Origin: Salmonella enterica subsp. enterica serovar Choleraesuis
GTDB taxonomy: Bacteria; Pseudomonadota; Gammaproteobacteria; Enterobacterales; Enterobacteriaceae
Reading direction: 5' to 3'
NCBI GenBank assembly: GCA_022846635.1
Contig: AP025685.1
Span: 2,294,001-2,358,000, forward strand
Length of the DNA stretch: 64,000 nucleotides
Shown here in pieces: positions 45,600 through 57,386 of the stretch (within the stretch, counting starts at the first letter, position 1; the number at the start of each line of letters is the position of its first letter). The notes beneath the pieces are model-generated. The model was given only the letters and a program-made list of their open reading frames with translations, was not told the origin of the DNA and searched no databases. The position numbers and the translations under genes are program-made.

Positions 45600-48500
45600 A
45601 TGATTACCATCGACGGGAACGGAGCGGTCGCGTCTGTCGCATTCCGAACCAATGAAGTCATCGCAATCTACCCCATTACGCCAAGTTCCGCGATGGCGGA
45701 ACAGGCTGACGCCTGGTCGGGCAACGGACTGAAAAACGTCTGGGGCGACGTCCCTCGTGTGGTTGAAATGCAGTCTGAGGCCGGTGCCATTGGCGCCGTA
45801 CACGGTGCGCTCCAGACCGGCTCTCTTTCTACCTCGTTTACATCATCGCAGGGCCTGCTGCTGATGATCCCAACCCTGTATAAGCTGGCCGGGGAACTGA
45901 CCCCTTTCGTGCTGCACGTTGCGGCTCGTACCGTGGCCACTCACGCACTTTCTATCTTTGGCGATCACTCCGATGTGATGGCCGTGCGCCAGACCGGCTG
46001 CGCGATGCTATGCGCCAGCAGCGTGCAGGAAGCGCAGGACTTTGCGTTAATATCGCAGATGGCGACGCTCAACAGCCGGGTACCGTTTATTCACTTCTTT
46101 GATGGTTTCCGCACCTCGCATGAAATCAACAAGATTGTCCCGCTATCGGACGATACTTTGCTAAAATTACTGCCGCAGCAGGGCATTGATGAGCACCGTG
46201 CCCGCGCGCTGAACCCGGAGCATCCGGTCATTCGCGGTACTTCCGCCAACCCGGACACCTATTTCCAGTCCCGCGAAGCAACTAACCCATGGTACAACGC
46301 CGTCTACTCACACGTTGAAAAAGCGATGAGTGACTTCGCCGCTGAAACTGGCCGCGAATACCGCCCATTTGAGTACTATGGCCACCCGGAAGCCGACCGC
46401 GTCATTATTCTGATGGGTTCGGCTATCGGTACTTGTGAAGAAGTCATTGATGAGCTGCTGACCCGTGGCGAAAAAGTCGGCGTGCTGAAAGTGCGTCTGT
46501 TCCGTCCGTTCTCGGCGCATCATTTATTAGAAGTTTTACCGCAGTCTGCTCGTCGTATTGCGGTGCTGGATCGCACTAAAGAGCCGGGCGCACAGGCAGA
46601 ACCGCTGTACCTGGATGTAATGACCGCGCTGGCAGAAGCGTTTAGCAACGGTGAGCGCGACAGCCTGCCAAAAGTTATCGGCGGACGCTATGGCCTCTCC
46701 TCCAAAGAGTTTGGCCCGGAGTGCGTGCTGGCGGTATTTAATGAACTGAGCGTCAGCTCGCCAAAACCACGCTTTACGGTTGGTATTTACGATGATGTTA
46801 CCAATCTCTCGCTACCTCTTGTAGAAAATACCCTGCCGCGCCGCGCGCGTCTCGAAGCATTGTTCTATGGTCTGGGCAGCGATGGCAGCGTCTCCGCCAC
46901 CAAGAACAACATCAAAATTATCGGCAACGCTACTCCGTGGTTCTCGCAGGGCTATTTCGTTTATGACTCCAAAAAGGCCGGTGGCCTGACGGTTTCTCAT
47001 CTGCGCGTTTCCGAGCGACCGGTCAATTCGGCTTATCTAATTAGCCAGGCCGATTTCGTCGGTTGCCACCAGCTTCAGTTTATCGATAAATATCAGATGG
47101 CTGAGCGCCTGCGCCCCGGCGGTATTTTTCTGCTGAACACCCCTTACGCCGCCGACGAGGTGTGGCAGCGTTTGCCGCAGGAAGTACAGGCAGTACTGAA
47201 CCAGAAACAGGCGCGTTTCTACGTGATAAACGCGGCGAAAATCGCCCGCGAATGTCAGCTCGGCGCTCGTATCAACACCGTTATGCAGATGGCGTTTTTC
47301 CACCTGACTAATATTCTGCCGGGCGACAGCGCGCTGGCTGAATTGCAGGGTGCGATCGCTAAAAGCTACAGCAGCAAAGGTCAGGAAATTGTCGATCGTA
47401 ACTGGCAGGCACTGGCGCTGGCCTGTGAATCGGTGTTTGAAGTTCCTCTGCAGCCGGTCGATGAGCAAAGTGCACACCGTCCGCCGATTGTCTCCGACTC
47501 CGCACCAGACTTTGTTAAGACCGTTACCGCTGCAATGCTTGCCGGGCTGGGGGATGCGCTGCCGGTTTCCGCGCTGCCGCCGGATGGCACCTGGCCGGTG
47601 GGCACCACCCGCTGGGAAAAACGCAATATCGCCGAAGAGATCCCAATCTGGCAGCCGGATATCTGTACCCAGTGTAACCACTGCGTCGCGGCCTGCCCGC
47701 ACAGCGCCATTCGCGCCAAAGTGGTTGCGCCTGAGGCGATGGAAAATGCGCCGGCCAGCCTGCAATCGCTGGATGTAAAATCACGCGATATGCGCGGCCA
47801 GAAATATGTATTGCAGGTCGCACCGGAAGATTGCACCGGCTGTAACCTGTGCGTAGAAGTCTGCCCGGCTAAAGACCGCCAGAATCCGGAAATCAAGGCC
47901 ATCAATATGAAGTCGCGCCTTGAACATGTGGAAGAAGAAAAAGTTAATTTCGACTACTTCCTGAACCTGCCGGAAATCGACAAAAGCAAGCTGGAGCGCA
48001 TCGATATTCGTACCTCCCAGCTTATTACACCGCTGTTTGAGTACTCCGGTGCCTGCTCCGGTTGCGGTGAAACGCCTTATATCAAGCTTCTTAGCCAGCT
48101 GTATGGCGATCGGATGCTGATTGCTAACGCTACCGGCTGTTCGTCTATCTACGGCGGGAACCTGCCGTCAACGCCATATACTACCGATGCCAATGGCCGC
48201 GGCCCGGCGTGGGCCAACTCGCTGTTTGAAGACAACGCCGAATTTGGTCTGGGCTTCCGCCTGACCACCGATCAGCGCCGCAGCCGGGTTCAGCGCCTGC
48301 TGAATCAGCTCGCGCCAACCTTGCCAGAAGCGCTGGTTGCCGAGCTCAACGGCGAAGCAACGCCGGATGTGCGCCGCCAGCAGGTTGACGCACTGCGCCA
48401 GGCACTGGCCGGAAACGACAGCAGCGACGCGCGCCAGCTGATGACCGACGCCGACGCATTGATCGATAAATCCGTCTGGATTATCGGCGGTGACGGCTGG

Positions 48501-49127
48501 GCTTATGATATCGGCTTTGGCGGTCTCGACCACGTATTGAGCCTGACTGAGAACGTCAACGTACTGGTGCTCGATACCCAGTGTTACTCCAACACCGGTG
48601 GTCAGGCTTCTAAAGCAACCCCTCTGGGTGCGGTAACTAAATTTGGTGAGCACGGCAAGCGTAAGATGCGTAAAGACCTGGGCGTCAGCATGATGATGTA
48701 CGGCCACGTTTATGTCGCGCAGATTTCATTGGGTGCTCAGCTTAACCAGACCGTAAAAGCTATCCAGGAAGCCGAAGCTTATGACGGCCCGTCGTTAATC
48801 ATCGCCTACAGTCCGTGTGAAGAACATGGTTACGACCTGGCGCTGAGCCATGACCAGATGCGTCAGTTGACCGCAACCGGCTTCTGGCCGCTATTCCGCT
48901 ACGATCCGCGTCGCAGTGAAGAAGGTAAACTGCCGCTGGCTCTGGACTCTCGTCCACCGTCAGACGCGCTGGCCGAAACGTTGCTTAACGAACAACGCTT
49001 CCGCCGCCTGAATTCGCAGCAGCCGGAAGTTGCCGCTCAGCTCTGGAAAGATGCCGCGGCCGACCTGCAAAAACGCTATGATTTCCTGGCGCAAATGGCC
49101 GGTAAAGCAGAAAAAGCGACTGACTAA
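45600..49127 (+). CDS. nifJ: Pyruvate:flavodoxin/ferredoxin oxidoreductase
   Basis: 1175 residues in one chain, the size of E. coli YdbK. Order: pyrimidine-binding domain (IYPITPSSAMAEQAD), gamma and ferredoxin-like parts with two 4Fe-4S motifs (CTQCNHCVAACP about residue 689, CTGCNLCVEVCPAKD about 745), then the TPP domain (CSGCGETPYIKLL; GGDGWAYDIGFGG; NTGGQASKATPLG). It oxidises pyruvate to acetyl-CoA and CO2, reducing flavodoxin or ferredoxin. In E. coli (ydbK) it adjoins ydbJ/hslJ; here the EF-G block lies between. Confidence 0.96.
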   Translation: MITIDGNGAVASVAFRTNEVIAIYPITPSSAMAEQADAWSGNGLKNVWGDVPRVVEMQSEAGAIGAVHGALQTGSLSTSFTSSQGLLLMIPTLYKLAGELTPFVLHVAARTVATHALSIFGDHSDVMAVRQTGCAMLCASSVQEAQDFALISQMATLNSRVPFIHFFDGFRTSHEINKIVPLSDDTLLKLLPQQGIDEHRARALNPEHPVIRGTSANPDTYFQSREATNPWYNAVYSHVEKAMSDFAAETGREYRPFEYYGHPEADRVIILMGSAIGTCEEVIDELLTRGEKVGVLKVRLFRPFSAHHLLEVLPQSARRIAVLDRTKEPGAQAEPLYLDVMTALAEAFSNGERDSLPKVIGGRYGLSSKEFGPECVLAVFNELSVSSPKPRFTVGIYDDVTNLSLPLVENTLPRRARLEALFYGLGSDGSVSATKNNIKIIGNATPWFSQGYFVYDSKKAGGLTVSHLRVSERPVNSAYLISQADFVGCHQLQFIDKYQMAERLRPGGIFLLNTPYAADEVWQRLPQEVQAVLNQKQARFYVINAAKIARECQLGARINTVMQMAFFHLTNILPGDSALAELQGAIAKSYSSKGQEIVDRNWQALALACESVFEVPLQPVDEQSAHRPPIVSDSAPDFVKTVTAAMLAGLGDALPVSALPPDGTWPVGTTRWEKRNIAEEIPIWQPDICTQCNHCVAACPHSAIRAKVVAPEAMENAPASLQSLDVKSRDMRGQKYVLQVAPEDCTGCNLCVEVCPAKDRQNPEIKAINMKSRLEHVEEEKVNFDYFLNLPEIDKSKLERIDIRTSQLITPLFEYSGACSGCGETPYIKLLSQLYGDRMLIANATGCSSIYGGNLPSTPYTTDANGRGPAWANSLFEDNAEFGLGFRLTTDQRRSRVQRLLNQLAPTLPEALVAELNGEATPDVRRQQVDALRQALAGNDSSDARQLMTDADALIDKSVWIIGGDGWAYDIGFGGLDHVLSLTENVNVLVLDTQCYSNTGGQASKATPLGAVTKFGEHGKRKMRKDLGVSMMMYGHVYVAQISLGAQLNQTVKAIQEAEAYDGPSLIIAYSPCEEHGYDLALSHDQMRQLTATGFWPLFRYDPRRSEEGKLPLALDSRPPSDALAETLLNEQRFRRLNSQQPEVAAQLWKDAAADLQKRYDFLAQMAGKAEKATD

Positions 49128-49143
49128 TCACAGACTCGGTCTG

Positions 49144-49167
49144 AAAGCCCGTGAAGAGCGGGCTTTT
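49144..49167 (+). terminator. nifJ terminator
   Basis: AAAGCCCG-N8-CGGGCTTTT, 16 bp after the stop. Confidence 0.8.
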
Positions 49168-49192
49168 AATCAGCAGGTTTAGTCTTTGATAT

Positions 49193-49229
49193 AAAAAAAG
49201 CCCCGCCGGATTTATCTGCGGGGCTTTTT
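49193..49229. terminator. Bidirectional terminator nifJ/pntB
   Basis: Arms AAAAAGCCCCGC and GCGGGGCTTTTT around 11 nt. It serves pntB on the minus strand (18 bp after its stop) and backs up the nifJ terminator. Confidence 0.85.
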
Positions 49230-49247
49230 ATTATCGAGCATCAGGAA

Positions 49248-50636
49248 TTACAGCGCCTTGAGAATGGCCTCTACGCTCTGCTTCGCATCACCAAACAGCA
49301 TCTGGGTATTCTCTTTAAAGAACAGCGGGTTCTGCACACCGGCATAACCGGTATTCATTGAGCGCTTAAACACCACGACATTCTGCGCTTTCCACACTTC
49401 CAGCACCGGCATACCGGCTATTGGGCTGCCGGGATCATCCTGCGCCGCCGGGTTAACGGTATCGTTAGCGCCAATGACCAACACTGTGTCGGTATCGGCA
49501 AAGTCATCGTTGATTTCATCCATTTCCAGCACGATGTCGTATGGCACTTTGGCCTCTGCCAGCAATACGTTCATATGCCCAGGCAAGCGCCCGGCCACCG
49601 GATGAATACCAAAACGCACGTTGACCCCTAAAGCGCGCAGGCGCGAGGTAATTTCCGCCACCGGATACTGAGCCTGAGCGACTGCCATACCGTAGCCTGG
49701 GGTGATAATAACGGAGCGCGACTCTTTCAACAGTTCGGCGGTTTCCTGGGCCGTTATCTCCCGATATTCCCCTACTTCCTCCTCATGCGCCGACGGGCCG
49801 CCATCGCTACCAAAGCCACCGGCAATCACGCTGATAAACGAGCGGTTCATCGCTTTACACATGATGTACGACAGAATGGCACCCGAGGAACCGACCAATG
49901 CACCGGTGACAATCAGCAGGTCGTTACTGAGCATAAAACCTGCCGCTGCCGCTGCCCATCCCGAGTAGGAGTTCAGCATCGAAACCACTACCGGCATATC
50001 GGCACCGCCAATGGATGCCACCAGATGCCAGCCAAATGCGAGGGCGATTAAGGTCATCAACACCAGAGCGAAAGTTTGAGTACCGGTACTTTCACTGCCC
50101 ACAAAGCGGAACAACAAAATCAGGGAAACGACCAGCGCCAGCAGGTTAAGTTTATGACGATGGGGCAGCATCAAAGGCTTTGACGAGAGTTTGCCCTGTA
50201 ACTTGCCAAATGCCACCAGCGATCCGGTAAAGGTCACCGCACCGATAAATACGCCAAGGAACACTTCGGTTAGGTGGATATTCTCCATCACCGCCGACAT
50301 GCCCGGTCCGTGGTCAATGTAGCTGTTATAGCCCACCAGCACCGCAGCGAGACCAACAAAGCTGTGCAGAATAGCGACCAGCTGCGGCATGCCGGTCATT
50401 TCTACCCGACGCGCCAGGCGAATACCGATAGCACCACCAATAATCATCGCCACTAAAAGCCAGCCAATGTTACTGGTATACGGGCCGAGAATCGTCGCTA
50501 TCAACGCAATCGCCATCCCGGTAATGCCGAAAATGTTCCCCTGACGCGAGGTTTCGTGTTTCGATAACCCTGCCAGACTAAAGATAAAAAGAATCGCGGC
50601 AACAATGTATGCTGCTGTTACTAATCCATCAGACAT
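49248..50636 (-). CDS. pntB: PntB, proton-translocating NAD(P) transhydrogenase beta subunit
   Basis: 462 residues, E. coli length. The N-terminal half has about nine membrane segments, including the conserved His/Asn region of the proton path; the C-terminal half is the NADP-binding domain ([55 protein letters not shown]). With PntA it uses the proton gradient to make NADPH from NADH. It starts 10 bp after pntA. Confidence 0.97.
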   Translation of the reverse strand: MSDGLVTAAYIVAAILFIFSLAGLSKHETSRQGNIFGITGMAIALIATILGPYTSNIGWLLVAMIIGGAIGIRLARRVEMTGMPQLVAILHSFVGLAAVLVGYNSYIDHGPGMSAVMENIHLTEVFLGVFIGAVTFTGSLVAFGKLQGKLSSKPLMLPHRHKLNLLALVVSLILLFRFVGSESTGTQTFALVLMTLIALAFGWHLVASIGGADMPVVVSMLNSYSGWAAAAAGFMLSNDLLIVTGALVGSSGAILSYIMCKAMNRSFISVIAGGFGSDGGPSAHEEEVGEYREITAQETAELLKESRSVIITPGYGMAVAQAQYPVAEITSRLRALGVNVRFGIHPVAGRLPGHMNVLLAEAKVPYDIVLEMDEINDDFADTDTVLVIGANDTVNPAAQDDPGSPIAGMPVLEVWKAQNVVVFKRSMNTGYAGVQNPLFFKENTQMLFGDAKQSVEAILKAL

Positions 50637-50646
50637 TGCTAACCCC

Positions 50647-52719
<2,073 letters not shown>

Positions 52720-53664
52720 ATGAAATATAAGCACACTCTGTTGGTAACCGCCCTGTTATCGCTGACCTCTTTGTCAGCCCAGGCAGCTACCGAGCTGACA
52801 CCCCAGCAAGCCGCGGCGCTCAAACCTTTCGAACGCATTAACATCACCGGGCGCTTTAACTCCCTGGGTGATGCGGCTAAAACCGTATCCCGTCGCGCCG
52901 ACAATATGGGCGCTGACTCTTACTACATCGTCGACACCAACGATTCTGGCAACAGCGGCAACTGGCGCGTTGTGGCCGATATCTATCATAAAGATGCCCC
53001 GAAGGCCGATAAGCCGTCCAACCGGGTTATTAATGGCGTGATGGAGTTGCCGAAAGAGCAGGCATTCGCGCTGGAGCCTTTTGATACCGTAACCGTATCC
53101 GGCTTCTTCCGCAGCCAGCCAGATGTGAACGACGCCATTACCAAAAAGGCAAAAGAAAAAGGCGCAGCCTCCTTCTTTATCGTGCGCCAGATTGATACTA
53201 ACGGCGGCGGCAACCAGCAAATTACCGCTTATATCTATAAAGCTGACGCTAAAAAACGCGTAGTACAGTCGCCAAACGCCGTACCGCGCAACTCACAGGC
53301 AGGTAAAGCACTGCTGGCCGCTGGCGGTACCGCCGCAGCGACCGTAGAGATCCCAGGCGTGGCCTCTTCAGAGGCACCATCGGCTGAAATTGGTCGTTTC
53401 TGGGAGACTCAATCATCCAAAGGCGGGCGTTACACTGTCACGCTTCCGGATGGCACTAAAGTTGAAGAAGTGAACAAGATAACGGCCGCCCAGATGGTAC
53501 CGTTTGATAACATCAAGTTCACCGGCCACTTCGGTAACATGACGGAGGTTTCTTACCAGGTTGCTAAGCGTGCAGCGAAGAAAGGCGCGAAGTACTACCA
53601 CATTACCCGCCAGTGGCAGGAAAGCGGCGGTAACCTGACGGTCAGCGCCGACCTTTATAAATAA
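52720..53664 (+). CDS. ydgH: YdgH, periplasmic protein with three DUF1471 (YhcN-like) domains
   Basis: 314 residues from ATG 52720 (AGGA upstream; a 43-codon upstream extension is not real). Signal peptide LLVTALLSLTSLSAQA. Three DUF1471 repeats of about 70 residues can be followed by their starts: ALKPFERINITGRF, ALEPFDTVTVSGFF and QMVPFDNIKFTGHF, each followed by an (R)A(D/A)(K/N)xGA motif. Small members of the family (YhcN, BhsA) act in stress and biofilm; YdgH function is unclear. A strong terminator follows. Confidence 0.94.
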   Translation: MKYKHTLLVTALLSLTSLSAQAATELTPQQAAALKPFERINITGRFNSLGDAAKTVSRRADNMGADSYYIVDTNDSGNSGNWRVVADIYHKDAPKADKPSNRVINGVMELPKEQAFALEPFDTVTVSGFFRSQPDVNDAITKKAKEKGAASFFIVRQIDTNGGGNQQITAYIYKADAKKRVVQSPNAVPRNSQAGKALLAAGGTAAATVEIPGVASSEAPSAEIGRFWETQSSKGGRYTVTLPDGTKVEEVNKITAAQMVPFDNIKFTGHFGNMTEVSYQVAKRAAKKGAKYYHITRQWQESGGNLTVSADLYK

Positions 53665-53712
53665 TTCCCCATCGGTTTCGTCCAGCCTATGCAGCGACGA
53701 AACCGGTAGCTC

Positions 53713-53741
53713 AACGGGTGGACCGATGTCCGCCCGTTTTT
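53713..53741 (+). terminator. ydgH terminator
   Basis: AACGGGTGGAC / GTCCGCCCGTT with TTT following; an earlier CGGTTTCGTC/GACGAAACCG hairpin (about 53673-53702) sits just downstream of the ydgH stop. Confidence 0.8.
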
Positions 53742-53882
53742 ACAGCAACCGGCCAATTATCTGGCACCGAACATTGCAAGCCCGCCCCCCGATCCGTACA
53801 ATCTCGCGCCTTAATGCGTTTAGCGTTTTATGCGCTTTAATTCGATATTTATTCCGTTTATTCGCCCATTCGAAGGATGGCT

Positions 53883-55265
53883 ATGGAAAAAAAGCTGGGT
53901 CTGGCCGCACTGACTGCGTTAGTGCTGAGTTCAATGCTGGGCGCGGGGGTCTTCAGCCTGCCGCAGAATATGGCCGAAGTAGCAAGCCCCGCCGCTTTGC
54001 TGATTGGCTGGGCCATTACCGGCGTCGGTATTCTGATGCTGGCGCTGGCCATGCTGCTGCTGACGCGCATCCGTCCCGATCTTGACGGCGGGATCTTTGC
54101 TTATGCCAGCGCAGGTTTTGGTGAGCTGACAGGTTTTCTTTCCGCATGGGGCTATTGGCTGTGCGCGGTTATCGCGAACGTCTCCTATCTGGTTATCGTC
54201 TTCTCAGCACTGAGCTTTTTCACCGATACGCCCGAATTAAAACTGTTCGGCGACGGCAATACCTGGCAATCGATAGTCGGCGCTTCGGTGCTGCTCTGGC
54301 TGGTACACGCGCTGGTTTTACGCGGTGTACAAACTGCGGCCAGTATCAATCTGGCGGCGACCCTGGCTAAGCTGGTTCCACTGGGGCTGTTTGTGGTACT
54401 GGCCGTGATGGCGTTTCAGCTCAATACCTTCCGCCTGGATTTTACCGGACTAGCGCTGGGCGTTCCGGTATGGGAGCAGGTTAAAAACACCATGCTGATT
54501 ACTCTGTGGGTATTTATCGGGGTTGAAGGCGCGGTGGTCGTGTCGGCAAGGGCGCGTAATAAGCGTGATGTGGGCCGGGCGACGCTGCTGGCGGTTATCG
54601 CCGCTCTGGGGGTTTATCTGCTGGTGACGCTGCTGTCCCTGGGCATCATGCCGCGCGATGCGCTGGCTGAAATGCGTAACCCGTCAATGGCCGGATTAAT
54701 GGTGACCATGATTGGTCCCGTGGGTGAAATTATTATTGCCGCCGGTCTTATTGTTTCCGTGTGCGGGGCCTATCTCAGCTGGACGATTATGGCCGCAGAA
54801 GTTCCGTTCCTGGCGGCGACTCACCGGGCTTTTCCGAAATATTTTGCCCGCCAAAACAAGAATAATGCGCCGTCTGCCTCGCTATGGCTGACCAATATCA
54901 GCGTACAGATTTGCCTGGTGGCTATCTGGCTGACCGGAGCAAACTACAACAACCTGCTGACCATCGCCTCAGAGATGATTCTGGTGCCTTATTTGCTGGT
55001 AGGGGCCTATTTACTGAAAATTGCCCGTACCCCGCTGCAATATTTTATTGGCGCAGGGGCTACGGTTTACGGTATCTGGCTGCTCTATGCTTCTGGTTTA
55101 ATGCACCTGCTGCTTTCAGTTGTCCTTTATGCGCCAGGCCTGCTGGTCTATCTTTATGCCCGCCGCAGCCATCAGATGGAACAGCCGCTGACAATGGTTG
55201 AGAAAAGTATCATGGCGCTGATGCTTATAGGCGCGCTGCCAGCGACCTGGATGCTGACGGTATAA
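53883..55265 (+). CDS. ydgI: YdgI, basic amino acid (arginine/ornithine-type) antiporter of APC family
   Basis: 460 residues from ATG 53883; another ATG 6 bp earlier overlaps the AAGGATGG ribosome site. About 12 membrane segments with APC signature at the start (LSSMLGAGVFSLPQNMAEVA) and the conserved middle (GVEGAVVVSARARNKRDVGRA). Close to E. coli YdgI throughout. The family exchanges arginine and ornithine, but the substrate for YdgI is inferred. No arginine deiminase genes are near. Confidence 0.92.
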   Translation: MEKKLGLAALTALVLSSMLGAGVFSLPQNMAEVASPAALLIGWAITGVGILMLALAMLLLTRIRPDLDGGIFAYASAGFGELTGFLSAWGYWLCAVIANVSYLVIVFSALSFFTDTPELKLFGDGNTWQSIVGASVLLWLVHALVLRGVQTAASINLAATLAKLVPLGLFVVLAVMAFQLNTFRLDFTGLALGVPVWEQVKNTMLITLWVFIGVEGAVVVSARARNKRDVGRATLLAVIAALGVYLLVTLLSLGIMPRDALAEMRNPSMAGLMVTMIGPVGEIIIAAGLIVSVCGAYLSWTIMAAEVPFLAATHRAFPKYFARQNKNNAPSASLWLTNISVQICLVAIWLTGANYNNLLTIASEMILVPYLLVGAYLLKIARTPLQYFIGAGATVYGIWLLYASGLMHLLLSVVLYAPGLLVYLYARRSHQMEQPLTMVEKSIMALMLIGALPATWMLTV

Positions 55266-55289
55266 CCCGCTAACCAGACAGGAGTTTTT

Positions 55290-56009
55290 ATGATGCCCGC
55301 CCGACAGACTATCGTTATCACCGGAGCCGGGCGTCGTATCGGCCTGGCGCTGGCCCGCCATTTCCTTGATAGAGAGATGGCGGTAATAATCAGCTACCGT
55401 CAGCGCACCGCTGCCATAGAGCAACTTGAAGCAGCGGGCGTAACGTGCATCTATGCCGATTTTTCCAGCGACTCCGGTATTCTCACCTTTGCCCAGGCCC
55501 TGGAACAACGCGGCCAGAATCTGCGTGCGATTATTCATAATGCCAGCGCCTGGCTACCGGAAAGCCCGGAGACGCCCGCAGCGGAAACCTTACAGGCGAT
55601 GCTGCAGATTCACGTCCACGCCCCTTACCTGCTTAATCTGGCTCTGGAGCCGCTGTTACGTGGCCAGGGTGCGGCAGGTGCCGATATTATTCATATCACC
55701 GATTATGTGGTCGAGCGCGGCAGCAGTAAACATATCGCCTACGCCGCCAGTAAAGCAGCCCTAGATAACCTCACCCGCTCTTTTGCCAGCCGGATGGCCC
55801 CGGAAGTAAAAGTTAACGCTATTGCCCCGTCGCTAATTATGTTTAACGAAGATGACGACGAAGCCTACCGTATTCGCGCCCTAAATAAATCGCTGATGAA
55901 GCTGGTTCCCGGGGAGCAGGAAATCGTGAATGCCGTCGAGTATATTTTGAGCAGCCGCTATATGACAGGCCGAACTCTGGCACTGGATGGCGGTCGCAAC
56001 CTTACCTGA
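55290..56009 (+). CDS. folM: FolM, dihydromonapterin reductase
   Basis: 239 residues, a short-chain dehydrogenase: ITGAGRRIGLALARHFL for NADPH, catalytic YAASKAALDNLTRSFA and the end GRTLALDGGRNL. It reduces dihydromonapterin (and weakly dihydrofolate) to tetrahydro forms. GACAGGAG precedes the start. In E. coli ydgC comes next on the minus strand; it is missing here. Confidence 0.92.
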   Translation: MMPARQTIVITGAGRRIGLALARHFLDREMAVIISYRQRTAAIEQLEAAGVTCIYADFSSDSGILTFAQALEQRGQNLRAIIHNASAWLPESPETPAAETLQAMLQIHVHAPYLLNLALEPLLRGQGAAGADIIHITDYVVERGSSKHIAYAASKAALDNLTRSFASRMAPEVKVNAIAPSLIMFNEDDDEAYRIRALNKSLMKLVPGEQEIVNAVEYILSSRYMTGRTLALDGGRNLT

Positions 56010-56082
56010 AATTAAGCTGCCGTTTATGGCAACCAACGGCGGCTGGGTGTAAGGTGTTTTTTTTCCATCATTAGCGTTGATT

Positions 56083-56805
56083 ATGAATAAAATTGTCTTT
56101 GTTGAAGACGATCCCGAAGTTGGGGCGCTTATCGCCGCCTACCTCGGTAAACATGATATTGATGTCGTCATTGAAACCCGTGGCGATCGCGCTGAACAGG
56201 TTATTGCGGAACAGCAGCCTGACCTGGTGCTGCTCGACATCATGTTACCGGGCAAGGACGGTATGTCTTTATGTCGCGATCTGCGCCCTGGCTGGCAGGG
56301 TCCGATAGTGCTTCTGACTTCGCTCGACAGCGATATGAATCATATTCTGGCGCTGGAGATGGGCGCTAATGATTACATTCTCAAAACCACCCCGCCAGCC
56401 GTATTGCTGGCCCGCCTGCGCCTGCATCTTCGTCAGCATGCCCAGAACCAAACCGGCAGTGAGCCCCGAAGCCTGAAACCGCGTCAAACCCTGAATTTTG
56501 GCACTCTGTGCATTGATGCGCTAAATCGCCAGGTGACGCTTGGAGGCGAGATAGTGCCGCTATCGACATCTGATTTTGACCTGCTGTGGGAACTGGCGAC
56601 CCATGCCGGTCAGATAATGGACCGGGATGCCCTGCTGCTAACGCTACGCGGCGTAAGTTATGACGGCATGGATAGAAGCGTGGACGTCGCAGTGTCGCGA
56701 CTGCGTAAGAAACTGCACGATAGCGCCACAGAGCCTTACCGGATTAAAACCATCCGCAATAAGGGATACCTGTTTGCACCGCACGCCTGGGAAAGCGTGG
56801 AGTAA
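56083..56805 (+). CDS. rstA: RstA, OmpR-type response regulator
   Basis: 240 residues from ATG 56083. The receiver domain has the acidic pair in FVEDDPEVG, phospho-acceptor Asp in VLLDIMLPGKDG and Lys in YILKTTPP; the C-terminal winged helix ends SVDVAVSRLRKKLHD and IKTIRNKGYLFAPHAW. In E. coli RstAB is induced by PhoP and affects acid and anaerobic genes. Here rstB does not follow directly: 1068 bp with two minus-strand genes and a candidate sRNA intervene. Confidence 0.95.
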   Translation: MNKIVFVEDDPEVGALIAAYLGKHDIDVVIETRGDRAEQVIAEQQPDLVLLDIMLPGKDGMSLCRDLRPGWQGPIVLLTSLDSDMNHILALEMGANDYILKTTPPAVLLARLRLHLRQHAQNQTGSEPRSLKPRQTLNFGTLCIDALNRQVTLGGEIVPLSTSDFDLLWELATHAGQIMDRDALLLTLRGVSYDGMDRSVDVAVSRLRKKLHDSATEPYRIKTIRNKGYLFAPHAWESVE

Positions 56806-56926
56806 TAACTCGCTAAGTTCGGCATCAGCGCTATTCCTGCTTTATAACGCCAGTGAATAGCGCACGCCCCATCAGGCCCCTGTTACCAGCCACCTATCAC
56901 TACTACTTGCACACATCCCGGTGTTG

Positions 56927-57100
56927 CTACTGTAGTCTGGCGCGTAAATCATGTTCGCTGGCCGGATGTTTTTCGCCATTTTTTGGATTGCGTAATGTAT
57001 ATGTACGAGTGCCGTTTTCTTCGGAAATAGCGTCAATAATCCAGTGGCTGCCGTCAGTCAGCACCACTTCCTCACCCTGCTGAAATAATGACTTTTCCAT
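56927..57100 (-). CDS. Small protein, possible SH3-like fold, unknown
   Basis: 57 residues with a very strong ribosome site (AGGAGGTGAAT then ATG 57100). Sequence MEKSLFQQGEEVVLTDGSHW, then IIDAISEENGTRTYTLRNP and a charged tail. The alternation of short strands around Gly and Asp suggests a small beta-barrel. I do not recognise the family. A palindrome containing its probable -10 (GTGACTAT-TAATT-ATAGTCAC, 57118-57138) lies just upstream. It sits in the gap between rstA and rstB, on the opposite strand. Confidence 0.6.
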   Translation of the reverse strand: MEKSLFQQGEEVVLTDGSHWIIDAISEENGTRTYTLRNPKNGEKHPASEHDLRARLQ

Positions 57101-57117
57101 ATTCACCTCCTGTAATT

Positions 57118-57138
57118 GTGACTATTAATTATAGTCAC
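57118..57138. promoter_or_regulatory. Palindrome over the promoter of the small minus-strand gene
   Basis: Perfect 8-bp arms GTGACTAT and ATAGTCAC around TAATT. On the minus strand it contains TATAAT, placed as the -10 element for the 57-residue gene, so a bound protein would block it. Confidence 0.5.
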
Positions 57139-57164
57139 CCTCAGAAATATGGCACATATGGTAT

Positions 57165-57193
57165 TTGACATTGAGAGCCGGGCGTTATTTAAT
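57165..57193 (+). promoter_or_regulatory. Sigma-70 promoter for candidate sRNA
   Basis: TTGACA (57165-57170), 17-bp spacer, TTTAAT (57188-57193): perfect -35 and a one-mismatch -10. The only thing downstream before a terminator is a ~65-nt transcript. Confidence 0.55.
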
Positions 57194-57199
57194 TGTCAT

Positions 57200-57265
57200 A
57201 CAAATTAATACAGCATTAGCCTGTTTTCGCTCTGGCCCAACCGATGTAAGCCAGAGCGTTTTTTT
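57200..57265 (+). ncRNA. Candidate small RNA between rstA and rstB
   Basis: Predicted start ~57200 from the promoter above; end at a perfect Rho-independent terminator, arms CGCTCTGGC (57228-57236) and GCCAGAGCG (57250-57258), then seven T. The 5' part is single-stranded and AU-rich, as in Hfq-binding sRNAs. The same hairpin could instead end the rstA mRNA. I recognise no named sRNA. Confidence 0.45.
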
Positions 57266-57386
57266 ATCTATCGTCCACCGGTGTAAGAAATTGAATTTTA
57301 ATTGTTTATCTTCTTTAAGAGGTAAACGTTTGCCCCTATAGTGTCAAATTCAGGCCACTGGCGGCTTTACGCTGGCAAAAAGACCA

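Noticed and set aside
56985-57005. dif-like string TAATGTATATGTA near the terminus
   Set aside because: Only the central few bases resemble dif; the flanking XerC/XerD arms do not, and it lies in a coding frame.
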